Positions 1 through 7,994 of a stretch of DNA of 64,000 nucleotides are shown here, piece after piece. Within the stretch, counting starts at the first letter, position 1; every line of letters starts with the position of its first letter. Position numbers and translations under genes: made by a program. This DNA comes from Pedobacter paludis. GTDB taxonomy: Bacteria > Bacteroidota > Bacteroidia > Sphingobacteriales > Sphingobacteriaceae. Below the pieces are notes generated by a model. It made no database searches. It was given only the letters and a program-made list of their open reading frames with translations, and had not been told where the DNA came from. The stretch is taken from positions 1 through 64,000 of the forward strand of contig NZ_QGNY01000004.1 of the NCBI RefSeq assembly GCF_003173575.1. The letters are read 5' to 3'.

Positions 1-2
1 AC

Positions 3-356
3 TGTAAAATTGGGGAGAGAAGATTATATTTGACCTCCTTTAAGCTACTTGAATCAAACCCCAGAGGCAAAAAGTCGGCTGCACACTTTGGAATAAAACC
101 GAGTGGATACTATTGCTGAAATCCCCAATATACCTATCAGAACAAAGATGGAAGTTTCAAATTTAAAGAGGAGCCAAAAGCGGGACTTGATTACGAAGTT
201 GGAAAAATCCGTTTTGAAAGATTTAAAAAGGAAAACCCAAAGAACCCAAACAGAACTTTGTATCGTACATTTGTTTTAAATCCACTTAGATTTTGGGAAT
301 GGTGGCAGTTTATTGCACATAGAGATCGCTTTGGGCTAAAATATGTAAAAACTTAG
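3..356 (+). pseudogene. 3' remnant of an unidentified protein gene, with in-frame stop
   Basis: One reading frame is open from the left edge to a TAG at 354-356, interrupted only by a TGA at 117-119. Before the TGA it reads like protein (ends HFGIKPSGYYC), and after it continues NPQYTYQNKDGSFKF and ends in a Trp/Phe-rich stretch (RFWEWWQFIAHRDRFG). Both halves share the frame and have normal composition, so this looks like one gene with a nonsense mutation or a sequencing error. I do not recognise the family. It lies in the decayed element next to tRNA-Leu. The 5' end is outside the window. Confidence 0.5.
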
Positions 357-710
357 TGATTAATCGGGTATGCCTACCCTTCATTCATGTTTTACTCTTG
401 TTAATAATTAATTTTAACTCTTAAACAGCACGAAAACAAATTTTGGTTTGAACCTAAAGATTATGAGTCTTCTAGCCTAATCGTCTTATTATGAGGCAAA
501 ATGTGCTTTTCTGACTTAAAAAAGCAATTTACGAAGTATTTTTTAAACCGCAAAATTTTGCTCCGTTACGTATTTGTTACGGTTTTTACCTAGAGATCGA
601 AAAAGCATATGTGTATTGTATAAGATCTTACGACATTGACACGCATACTGAGCTAGCAATAACAGTTGTTTGGACATACAGGCTTTAAAGCCTATACAGG
701 TGGTACACTA
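357..710. other. Intergenic stretch without a recognisable gene
   Basis: No open frame of convincing composition is visible on either strand. There is a short palindrome GGCTTTAAAGCC near 682-693, just downstream of the converging gene at 711-1487, and an imperfect dyad around 571-590 (CCGTTAC...GTTACGG). Neither has a clear T-tail. Confidence 0.4.
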
Positions 711-1487
711 TTAAATATGTCCTCTTTTTAAATGGGTCCAATCTGCATTAGGTGACACTACTGTATGGTCAAAATTACTATTCTCAAATAGTGCCATAAG
801 CCATTTATACCGCTTTTGATATTGATAATAGGTTTCTAGATACTTCCCTCTGATTTTTGAATCTTTCTGCAGGGTGATATTTGAATAAATATTTTTTAGC
901 GTTTTAACATCATCCTGCAGGCCAAAAAAATCATAGCCTGCTGAAACATATCCTTCGTCTATGGGTGGATCAAACTCACCAAACATATGCAAGAACTCTA
1001 TGGTTTGAAGCAAGTAGACGAAGTTTAAATCATTATCAAATTCTGTAGTACGGAAGATCTTATTGTATTTATTTATCCGCTTATCTATGAATAACCCCAA
1101 TGCATTAATTTCCTTTTCCTTGTAATAACAATTAACCAATGCCGTACCATAATAAGCTTCCATGTTCTTTAGGTTATGATAATAGAATTGGTCATAAGTT
1201 AGAATTGCACGGAATTGGATGTCCAGATCAATGGTCTTGAACATTAGATCCTGTATAAACTCACAGGCGAACATGACAAAATATTCATGATCATGTTCGG
1301 TAACAGGGGTAGCATTGTTGAAAATTAATATTGTATCTGAAAACACCAGTGTCTTAAAATCATTGTGATCGTGGGCGTTTAAACTATCAATGACTGTAAA
1401 TAGTTTTTTTATTTTTTTGGTATCGCTTCTTACAAGCTCTGAAAAGCCTAATATGTCGATGTACAGTAGATACTTTGCGTCCTTCAT
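711..1487 (-). CDS. Cyclase-fold-like protein of unknown function
   Basis: A 258-residue protein with no signal peptide or membrane segment. The N-terminus, YLLYIDILGFSEL (residues 6-18), and FSDTILIF (49-56) resemble the two metal-binding strands of class III nucleotide cyclases, where the conserved Asp residues would be D11 and D51. A later segment near 92-140 (FRAILTYD...YYGTALVNCYYKEKE) matches the layout of the cyclase C-terminal half (an arginine, then G-x-A-x-x-x-A-x-x-E). Many bacterial proteins of this layout are uncharacterised and may not be active cyclases. It is divergent from an OLD-type ATPase fragment in an integrated element, so a defence or signalling role is possible but is inference only. 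No dedicated effector gene is visible beside it. Confidence 0.55.
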   Translation of the reverse strand: MKDAKYLLYIDILGFSELVRSDTKKIKKLFTVIDSLNAHDHNDFKTLVFSDTILIFNNATPVTEHDHEYFVMFACEFIQDLMFKTIDLDIQFRAILTYDQFYYHNLKNMEAYYGTALVNCYYKEKEINALGLFIDKRINKYNKIFRTTEFDNDLNFVYLLQTIEFLHMFGEFDPPIDEGYVSAGYDFFGLQDDVKTLKNIYSNITLQKDSKIRGKYLETYYQYQKRYKWLMALFENSNFDHTVVSPNADWTHLKRGHI

Positions 1488-1623
1488 TATTTCTTCTTGG
1501 TCGTAATCTTATAGTGCCGGCATATTCATTATGCCCCTGATCTTGATATTCTTAAAGGTGCATTTAAATTTCATAACTTGCATTACCAAATTCTTTAACG
1601 TAAACCGAACACCCTTAAAGCAA

Positions 1624-2394
1624 ATGAAATCCATTAAGAAAATTAAGTTACATAACTTTAAAAGGTTTGAAACTTTTATGGTTGAGTTCGATGAAGAACT
1701 TAATTTATTAATTGGTGATAACGAGGCTGGGAAGAGTTCACTTTTATCGGCAATTGATATTGTTCTAAGTGGGAGCCGAAGCAAAATTGAAACACTAGGC
1801 ATTGAAAGCATTTTCAACATAGATGTTGTCGAACAATTCCTGCTATCCAGTAAAAAATACGAGAATTTACCAATAGTATTTATTGAACTGTACTTAAATG
1901 AACAACATAATCCAGATGTTAATGGCAAGCACAATTCTGAAAATATAATTTGTGACGGATTAAGGCTATGCTGCGAACCTAATGATGATTTAGGTAAAGA
2001 AATAAAAGAAATCCTGGAGCAGGAAGAATCAAACTTTCCTTTTGAATACTATACCATAAGCTTTAAAACATTCTCAGGCGATAGTTATACCGGCTACAGG
2101 AAGTTTTTGAAACATATTCTGATTGATAACTCACAGATCAATAATGAATATGCGACAAGGGAATATGTAAAGGCGATGTACACCAGTAATGCAAAGGACG
2201 GCGAAAGGCATAAACATCAAAACGAATATAGGAAATTTAAAGAAACGTTTAAAAGCAGCGTTCTTAATAATATCAACGACCGGTTGGTGGACTATAATTT
2301 TTCCGTTAGGAACAGCCATAAAGCCAATCTTGAAACCGACCTTACCCTTACAGAAAACAATATCAACATAGAAAATAAAGGAAAAAAAAAGTAA
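1624..2394 (+). pseudogene. N-terminal ATPase part of an OLD-family ATP-dependent nuclease (truncated)
   Basis: Starting at ATG 1624, the product begins MKSIKKIKLHNFKRF, the usual start of SMC/RecF/OLD-type ATPases, followed by a Walker A motif GDNEAGKSS (residues 31-39). OLD nucleases have this ATPase with a C-terminal Toprim nuclease domain and are usually well over 500 residues. Here the frame stops after 256 residues at ENKGKKK. That is just where family members continue with an NKGKG-type signature, so the Walker B part and the nuclease domain are missing. The stop falls in an A9 run, and the next sequence in another frame is the C-terminus of a recombinase, so the gene was cut by a deletion junction. 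It is probably non-functional. An upstream in-frame start at 1531 exists but adds a hydrophobic stretch untypical of the family. Confidence 0.7.
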
Positions 2395-2867
2395 ATACGA
2401 AAATCAGTGGCCTGGAGGAAAAATTTATGAATAATGAAATTGAAAGTTCTACATACAAAACTTGGTTCAAAAAGTTAAACGAGGAAAAAGCCGTTTTAGA
2501 AAATTCACTTAAACCTAAATCTTCATCTAAAATGTCAACTCAGGAAATAATCCAAAAGGCCCTACCGAATTTGAGAAACCTATTAGGGATATATGAGAAA
2601 GGGAATATTTTTCAGAAGCACTCAATTGTTAGAGCGGTGTTCAAAGATTCGTTGGCCTACAGTAATGGGGTATTTAGAACACCTTACATCAATCCAACGT
2701 TCGAACATAACTTACTGAATGTCAACGAAAAAGGCCTCCTCATTTACGAGCAGGCCTCTAAAAAATTAACGAAATCTTCGTTAAGTACTCAAGAGGAGAT
2801 TCGAACTCCCACACCCATACAGGCGCCAGCCCCTCAAGCTGGTGCGTCTACCAATTTCGCCACCTGA
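2391..2867 (+). pseudogene. C-terminal fragment of a site-specific (serine-type) recombinase
   Basis: The frame opens after a TAA at 2376-2378 and reads VNTKISGLEEKF before the first ATG at 2427. This is a coiled-coil start without a proper beginning. Downstream NIFQKHSIVRAVFKD and FRTPYINPTFEHNLL resemble the C-terminal region of Bacteroidota recombinase-family proteins. The catalytic N-terminal resolvase domain and zinc ribbon are absent. The reading frame runs on through the antisense of the tRNA-Leu gene and stops at 2865-2867, so its last 26 or so residues are not original. It is fused head-on to the OLD fragment, so this is a deletion scar. Recombinase assignment is from pattern memory and moderately sure. 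Confidence 0.6.
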
Positions 2868-2869
2868 GT
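2786..2869 (-). tRNA. tRNA-Leu (anticodon GAG)
   Basis: Read on the minus strand, a cloverleaf is visible. The acceptor stem is ACTCAGG/CTTGAGT (one G-T pair). A D-arm beginning GGCGAAATTGG follows. The anticodon stem CCAGC/GCTGG encloses the loop TTGAGGG, giving anticodon GAG. A long variable arm typical of Leu is present, as is a T-loop with TTCGAAT. The discriminator is A and CCA is not encoded. The recombinase remnant on the other strand runs directly into its 3' end, so this tRNA is the probable attachment site of the element at 1-2786. Confidence 0.95.
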
Positions 2870-2924
2870 TTGTGTTGCAAATATAATTTAAATTTAGATT
2901 TTGGGAATAGCGATTTTCACTTTG

Positions 2925-3689
2925 CTAGATTTCTAATTTTAAACCGTCATACGCAAGTTTGACATGATTGGGAAGTTCGCTTTCTACAATATCGTGCAAA
3001 CCCAGATTGTGACTGATATGTGTAAGGTAAGTAACTTCAGCACCAACCTTGTTTGCAAAATCTATAGCTTCGCTAAGGGTAAAATGAGAAATATGAGCCT
3101 CTCTTTGCAAGGCATTTATAACCAACACTTTGGTTCCCTTTATTTTATTAAAAGTATCATCAGGTACGGTTTTAGCATCAGTGATATAAGTAAAATCGCC
3201 AATTCTATATCCAGTAATCGGTAGAAGATGATGCATAATTTCAATAGGCATAATGGTACTTTCCCCTATTTTAAATTCCGTTCCATTGCTTACCGTATGC
3301 AGATTGATTTGGGGCAGGCCATGATATTTAGTCTCCGCAAAAATATAATAGAACTCACGTTTTAAAGCTGTTTGAACGCGTTCTGTGGCATAAACATCAA
3401 TCACTTTGTGCAAGAGGTAATTAAATGGACGAATATCGTCCAAACCCGCAATATGATCTTTATGCTCATGCGTAAACAATACGGCATCTAAATCTTTAAC
3501 TTCCTCACGTAAAAGCTGATATCTAAAATCTGGACCACTATCTACAACAATGGTTTTATCATTCGTTTCAATTAGGATGGAAGTTCTTAAACGTTTATCC
3601 TTTTTATTCGTAGATCTACAAACTTCGCAATTACAAGCAATAACCGGAACGCCTTGAGAAGTTCCTGTTCCTAAAAAAGTAACCCTCAT
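2925..3689 (-). CDS. MBL-fold metallo-hydrolase (PhnP-like)
   Basis: A 254-residue metallo-beta-lactamase-fold enzyme. FLGTGTSQGVPV at residues 4-15 is the first strand typical of the PhnP/RNase Z branch. CNCEVC (19-24) resembles the extra zinc-binding cysteines of PhnP. The metal site motif HEHKDHIAG lies near residue 75, with further metal ligands at HH (about 153-154), D (TDAKT) and a late H (THISHN). PhnP-like enzymes are cyclic phosphodiesterases, but the substrate here cannot be read from the sequence. It is cytoplasmic (no signal peptide). It is followed on the same strand by nothing but the tRNA, and the 90-residue gene at 3739 lies 49 bp upstream and may be co-transcribed. Confidence 0.85.
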   Translation of the reverse strand: MRVTFLGTGTSQGVPVIACNCEVCRSTNKKDKRLRTSILIETNDKTIVVDSGPDFRYQLLREEVKDLDAVLFTHEHKDHIAGLDDIRPFNYLLHKVIDVYATERVQTALKREFYYIFAETKYHGLPQINLHTVSNGTEFKIGESTIMPIEIMHHLLPITGYRIGDFTYITDAKTVPDDTFNKIKGTKVLVINALQREAHISHFTLSEAIDFANKVGAEVTYLTHISHNLGLHDIVESELPNHVKLAYDGLKLEI

Positions 3690-3738
3690 CTTTTAAAATT
3701 GTCCTTTCTGTAGCTGTAATTAAAGATTTGTGGCATCA

Positions 3739-4011
3739 TTAAAATAATTCGGTTTGCTGTAAAGATTGAAAAAATTGTCTTTGCTTTTCATCTAACAGAT
3801 TTTCATCTGCTTTGGTTTGCTTAACTAAGGTAACTAAAGCTACAATTTTACCTTCTAAGTTTGAGAATTTGTTTACTACAATAACTTTGTTATGCTCGAG
3901 CAGGCAAGAGCCCGTTTTAAAGTTTCCCTTTTCGTAGCGAACCTTAAACCCCATCGCTAAAAGCAAAGCTTCTAATTTTTCTAAGGTATGGTTTGTTAGC
4001 GGTAACGACAT
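3739..4011 (-). CDS. Small conserved hypothetical protein
   Basis: A 90-residue soluble protein beginning MSLPLTNHTLEKLEALL, with a helix-strand pattern and no signal peptide. I recognise no named domain. It has a basic middle (FKVRYEKGNFKTG) and a C-terminal acidic/glutamine-rich helix. It lies upstream of the MBL hydrolase on the same strand with a 49-bp gap, which suggests an operon. Composition and codon use resemble its neighbours, so a real gene is likely. Confidence 0.6.
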   Translation of the reverse strand: MSLPLTNHTLEKLEALLLAMGFKVRYEKGNFKTGSCLLEHNKVIVVNKFSNLEGKIVALVTLVKQTKADENLLDEKQRQFFQSLQQTELF

Positions 4012-4085
4012 TGGAACAAACTTAGAGAAATCTGAGGAGCATTCATAAAGACTTGGCTGATTTTTTTGTCACCATTAAATAGGGC

Positions 4086-4217
4086 TGTCATTCTAAACGT
4101 AGTGAAGAACCTCTAAGCAATGTAATATGCTTTTATATTCTAATAACACGAAAATCAATGCGTAATTTTTGGGGAATGAAACTATGCCAAAGATTCTTCA
4201 CTGCGTTCAGAATGACA
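4086..4217. repeat. Dispersed imperfect palindrome (GTCATTC...GAATGAC type)
   Basis: The left arm begins TGTCATTCTAAACGTAGTGA at 4086 and the right arm ends with its near reverse complement at 4217. The arms are about 27 bp with three mismatches and enclose a roughly 80-bp centre. A diverged relative with the same arm vocabulary (TCATTCTG...GAAGAATCTG) is at 37156-37217. This is a REP-like non-coding repeat filling the gap between the 90-residue gene and lolA. Confidence 0.75.
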
Positions 4218-4243
4218 AAAATTGATTGGTCTAAAATTTATAA

Positions 4244-4278
4244 ATAAAAAAGGTTCAGCTGTTTCCAACTGAACCTTT
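4244..4278 (-). terminator. Rho-independent terminator after lolA
   Basis: The hairpin has arms AAAGGTTCAG (4249-4258) and CTGAACCTTT (4269-4278). On the minus strand it is followed by a T-rich run. It lies 31 bp past the lolA stop codon. Confidence 0.8.
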
Positions 4279-4308
4279 CAAAATCTTATCCGCAAATCGG
4301 AAAGAAAA

Positions 4309-4959
4309 TTATCTTAAATCGACCACTTCAACACCAGGGTATTTCTTGGCATCAAAAGCAAATGTAGTTTCCGGAACATTTACATTTGGTGAAAAAGTTT
4401 TCACATTGTAAGTGTATTTGTTTCCGTTTTTATCAAACAAGACAACATTGGCAATTTGCTTGGCAGCCTTATCAATACTTAAGCGAACTTTAAAGATCGA
4501 TTTTTTTGCATCCACCGGAGTCAAATCAATCATTTGATAGGTTTTGCTTCCAGCTTTCTCTTCACCTGTGTAAACATATTTAAAGCCTTTTTCGTAAACT
4601 GTAAATATTTTAGCGGGGTTAATTGCATCGCCACTATTATCTACATTGCTAACTTGTACTTCTTTATCCTTTTTTAGGTAGGTCCATTGGCTTTTTCCAT
4701 CGCTAAACAACTCTTGGTTGGTCATGGCTACTTTGTACTTATTAGAATTTGCCTTAACATATAAAGTACCTTGCTGCGTTTCTTTTACCTTAGCTTTGGG
4801 ATTATCCAAAGTGAAAGTAAAATCAGTTTTAACAATATTGTACGATTTGTATTTTTTACTCACATCAGCTAAAATGGCTTTAGCCTTCGCATCAGTTTGA
4901 GCATAGGTTGATGTTGTAAAAGCAACTACAACCATTAATGCTGAAATTAATTTCTTCAT
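4309..4959 (-). CDS. lolA: LolA-like outer-membrane lipoprotein carrier
   Basis: A 216-residue periplasmic protein. Residues 1-20 form a Sec signal peptide with a predicted cut after TYA before QTDAK. The mature part shows the LolA layout: an N-terminal amphipathic helix (AKAILADVSKKYKSYN), then a run of beta strands that build an open barrel, with QGTLYVKANSNKYKVAM as a family-like strand pair. LolA shuttles lipoproteins through the periplasm from LolCDE to the outer membrane. It lies directly downstream of ftsK on the same strand (60-bp gap), as is usual in this phylum, and is closed by a terminator at 4244-4278. Confidence 0.85.
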   Translation of the reverse strand: MKKLISALMVVVAFTTSTYAQTDAKAKAILADVSKKYKSYNIVKTDFTFTLDNPKAKVKETQQGTLYVKANSNKYKVAMTNQELFSDGKSQWTYLKKDKEVQVSNVDNSGDAINPAKIFTVYEKGFKYVYTGEEKAGSKTYQMIDLTPVDAKKSIFKVRLSIDKAAKQIANVVLFDKNGNKYTYNVKTFSPNVNVPETTFAFDAKKYPGVEVVDLR

Positions 4960-5019
4960 CTTGTCTTTTTTAAATTTTCTTTTTAAACGTTAGAGTAGAT
5001 TATTTCATATTGGTTTAAT

Positions 5020-7611
5020 CTAGTCTTTGTCATTCATACTGTTCAAGAACTGTTCCAAAGAATATTCATCGGGATATAAAACTTCTCTGGCTTTACTTCC
5101 TTCAAACGGACCAACAATGCCAGCCGCTTCCAATTGATCTATAATTCTCCCTGCTCGGTTATAACCAAGTTTAAGTTTACGCTGGATAAGGGATGTAGAG
5201 CCTTGTTGATGCAATACAATCAGTCTTGCCGCATCTTCAAAGAACTTATCGCGTTCATTGGGATCGAAATCGGCTTTGGTTCCCTCCCCTGCTTCATCAA
5301 TATATTCTGGAAGCTGATAAGCATCAGAATAGCCCCGCTGATTACCAATATATTCTGAAATTCTATCCACCTCTGGTGTATCAACGAAAGCACACTGTAG
5401 CCTGATTAAGTCGCTCCCTGTAGATAAAAGCATGTCTCCTCGTCCAATCAGTTGATCTGCACCGCCGCTATCCAAAATAGTCCTAGAATCAATTTTTGAT
5501 AAAACCCTAAAGGCTAGCCTAGCAGGGAAGTTGGCTTTAATGGTACCCGTAATAATATTAACCGATGGACGCTGTGTAGCCAGAACCAAATGAATTCCAA
5601 TGGCCCTGGCCAGCTGTGCCAATCGGGCTATTGGTGCTTCAACTTCTTTACCCGCCGTCATCATTAAATCAGCAAACTCATCTACAACCAGTACAATGAA
5701 AGGTAAAAAACGGTGACCATTATTTGGATTGAGCTTTCGCTTGATAAATTTATCGTTGTACTCTTTTAAATTTCTAACCTGCGCATCCTTCAACAGATCA
5801 TAACGCTGATCCATTTCAATGCAAAGAGAATTTAAGGTATTAACTACTTTCTTGGTATCCGTAATGATGGCGTCTGCTTCTCCCGGAAGTTTTGCCAAAA
5901 AATGACGCTCAATTCTGTTGAATAAAGTCAGCTCTACTTTTTTAGGATCTACCAGTACAAACTTCAACTGCGCAGGATGTTTCTTAAACAATAGCGATAC
6001 TAAAATGGCATTGATACCTACCGATTTACCCTGGCCAGTTGCACCAGCAACCAACAAGTGGGGCATTTTGGCCAAATCGGCAATAAAAACCTCGTTGCTT
6101 ATGGTTTTACCTAGAGCAATCGGCAAATCCATGGTGTTTTGAGTCCACTTTTCGGTATTTAAAATGCTTCGCATCGGCACCATTTCTGGATGCTGGTTTG
6201 GAACCTCAATTCCAATAGTTCCCTTTCCTGGCATTGGGGCAATTATCCGGATTCCCAAGGCGGCTAAGCTAAGCGCAATATCGTCCTCTAAGTTTTTTAT
6301 TTTCGAAATACGTACACCTGGCGCAGGAATGATTTCGTAAAGTGTAACCGTGGGGCCAATGGTCGCTTTAATCTTATCAATTTCGATATTGTAATGATTA
6401 AGGGTTTCTACAATTTTATTTTTATTGGCTTCTAATTCTTCAGCATTAACCGATATTTTATTGGTCCCATAATTCTCCAGCAAATCAATTGTTGGATATT
6501 TATAACCGGCCAGATCCAATTTTTCATCGTAATTGCCAAACTGCTCAACCAAATCCTCCGATTTTTTTTCTTCTTCTGTTTTTTCAATTGTAAAGGCAGG
6601 CTCTTTTTCTGCTTCTATTGTAGGTTCTACAACCAATGGCATGGTAGATGCTGCGGTTGCCAAGGGTAAATTGGTGGCCAAAGGCGATAAAACCACAGGA
6701 GGAACAACTTCTTCAGTTTCTTTTTCCTCATAACGATTGGGCTGTAAAACCACATTCTGTGGTCTTCGCTCGTTGTTTAATGGGGGCTTTTCTCTAATGG
6801 GAAATTCTATAGGTGCAATCGGTTCATCAAAATCTTGTTTTTTTGCATTTTGCGCCCTTACTTCATTTACATAATCTGGAGTTTCATTATCCAGATAAAC
6901 TTCTTTTTCTTTACGCTCGGGAAATTTGAAATCGATATTATAGGCAATAATTAGAATGGTTAAGCCGGCAAAAGCAATTAAACCTGCAACACCTGCTGCG
7001 CCAATTTGGGCTGCCAGTAATTTATTGCTCCAGTAACCAAATTCGCCTTCCAGATAATGTGGTGATTCTGCCCAAAAGCTATGTGCAAAGCCTAATGTTA
7101 AGGAAATAAATAGCAAAAAGAAAAAGCTATAACCTAAAGTTTTGGAAATAGAAAGAATTTTAACCTTAAACAATAATCGATAACCGATGATGAAAAAAGC
7201 CAGTACAAATAGAAATGAGGCAATTCCAAACCACTCATAAATAAATTGATGGGAAAGTAAAGCCCCAAATTTGCCCAACCAGTTTTGTACAACAGGTGTG
7301 GTTACGCCGGCTTCTTTCAGTTCGTCAGCGGTTTTAAATAAATTTCCCCATCCTCCGTTCGCGTCTATTACGTAACTCTGATCATCTTGCCAGGTAAATA
7401 AGTACGATGTAAATGCAATTAAAAAGTATAATGAAAGAATCACAAAAAACAAGCCTATAATTTTTATGGCACGACCGTCTTGCAAATCAAAATTCGGCAA
7501 ATATTCTTTTTTTTCTCTAGGCTGGCGGCTAGACGCTGTTTTGCCTGACGCATTTTCTGCACCTTTATCTCTGAATGTATTGGTTTTAAATTGGTTACCC
7601 CTTACCGACAT
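5020..7611 (-). CDS. ftsK: FtsK/SpoIIIE DNA translocase
   Basis: An 863-residue membrane-anchored motor that pumps chromosome termini through the division septum. Hydrophobic segments between about residues 48 and 225 (for example IIGLFFVILSLYFLIAF) give the N-terminal membrane domain. A charged, Pro/Glu-rich linker (about 235-365) follows. The motor has Walker A GATGQGKSVG near residue 524 and Walker B LVVDEFADLMM. The C-terminal winged-helix gamma domain (about 790-850, GSTSLIQRKLKLGYNRAGRI) would read polar KOPS-like sites. Length and order are those of a complete FtsK. It is upstream of lolA, with which it probably shares a transcript. The start at 7611 follows a TATATTTG promoter-like box at 7639-7646 (minus strand). 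Confidence 0.95.
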   Translation of the reverse strand: MSVRGNQFKTNTFRDKGAENASGKTASSRQPREKKEYLPNFDLQDGRAIKIIGLFFVILSLYFLIAFTSYLFTWQDDQSYVIDANGGWGNLFKTADELKEAGVTTPVVQNWLGKFGALLSHQFIYEWFGIASFLFVLAFFIIGYRLLFKVKILSISKTLGYSFFFLLFISLTLGFAHSFWAESPHYLEGEFGYWSNKLLAAQIGAAGVAGLIAFAGLTILIIAYNIDFKFPERKEKEVYLDNETPDYVNEVRAQNAKKQDFDEPIAPIEFPIREKPPLNNERRPQNVVLQPNRYEEKETEEVVPPVVLSPLATNLPLATAASTMPLVVEPTIEAEKEPAFTIEKTEEEKKSEDLVEQFGNYDEKLDLAGYKYPTIDLLENYGTNKISVNAEELEANKNKIVETLNHYNIEIDKIKATIGPTVTLYEIIPAPGVRISKIKNLEDDIALSLAALGIRIIAPMPGKGTIGIEVPNQHPEMVPMRSILNTEKWTQNTMDLPIALGKTISNEVFIADLAKMPHLLVAGATGQGKSVGINAILVSLLFKKHPAQLKFVLVDPKKVELTLFNRIERHFLAKLPGEADAIITDTKKVVNTLNSLCIEMDQRYDLLKDAQVRNLKEYNDKFIKRKLNPNNGHRFLPFIVLVVDEFADLMMTAGKEVEAPIARLAQLARAIGIHLVLATQRPSVNIITGTIKANFPARLAFRVLSKIDSRTILDSGGADQLIGRGDMLLSTGSDLIRLQCAFVDTPEVDRISEYIGNQRGYSDAYQLPEYIDEAGEGTKADFDPNERDKFFEDAARLIVLHQQGSTSLIQRKLKLGYNRAGRIIDQLEAAGIVGPFEGSKAREVLYPDEYSLEQFLNSMNDKD

Positions 7612-7699
7612 TTTCTATCCTTAGTATTTAATATTGAACAAATATAAAATATATAGTTATATCTGTTAAGAGTTTTACAATCTGTTTCAATTAAAAAAT

Positions 7700-7841
7700 A
7701 ATTGCCACTTATTAAACCTTAAACAGAATTTTTAGTCTATTATTTTAACAGCTGAAAAGTTGTTACGTTTTGTTCAAATGAAACGGATTTTGTTTTAGGT
7801 TTATCCCGTTTGACCTGGAGAGGTGAAACGGGATTTTTTTT
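7700..7841 (+). ncRNA. Candidate small RNA ending in an orphan terminator
   Basis: Between the divergent ftsK and ankyrin genes there is a strong plus-strand Rho-independent terminator but no open frame before it. A transcript starting inside 7612-7800 and ending near 7841 would be a small RNA. The 5' boundary given is only a placeholder, since I found no perfect TTTG-N19-TAnnTTTG promoter. It could also be the end of an antisense transcript to ftsK. Confidence 0.3.
7803..7841 (+). terminator. Orphan Rho-independent terminator
   Basis: The arms ATCCCGTTT (7803-7811) and AAACGGGAT (7826-7834) pair perfectly. The loop holds a further ACCT/AGGT stem. A run of eight T follows. No gene ends upstream on this strand. 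Confidence 0.75.
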
Positions 7842-7847
7842 ATGCAT

Positions 7848-7880
7848 AAACCTCATAGGTTTTTAAAACCTAAGAGGTTT
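7848..7880. repeat. Palindrome of AAACCTC-TAGGTTTT type
   Basis: The arms AAACCTCATAGGTTTT (7848-7863) and AAAACCTAAGAGGTTT (7865-7880) are inverted copies with one mismatch and a 1-base centre. It has no T-tail and sits in the gap before the ankyrin gene. It looks like a short dispersed palindrome. Confidence 0.6.
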
Positions 7881-7994
7881 GGACGCAATGACCTTGCAAA
7901 CTGCACCTCAGTTCTATTATATTTTAATCACTTAATTTTACACTCTATTAATTTTTTGTTAATTTAAATCGATTTTTGAAATAAGATTCATAAC

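Noticed and set aside
1-356. Selenocysteine or stop-codon read-through at the TGA 117-119
   Set aside because: No SECIS-like structure is visible after the stop, and the region is a decayed element, so a nonsense mutation is simpler.
711-1487. Pycsar-type cyclase system
   Set aside because: The cyclase resemblance is limited to short motifs and no dedicated transmembrane or TIR effector gene is adjacent, so it is kept only as an unknown cyclase-fold-like protein.
1509-1934. Minus-strand open frame antisense to the OLD-type gene
   Set aside because: Composition is Leu/Ser-rich shadow of the real gene on the other strand, with no domain and no upstream signals.
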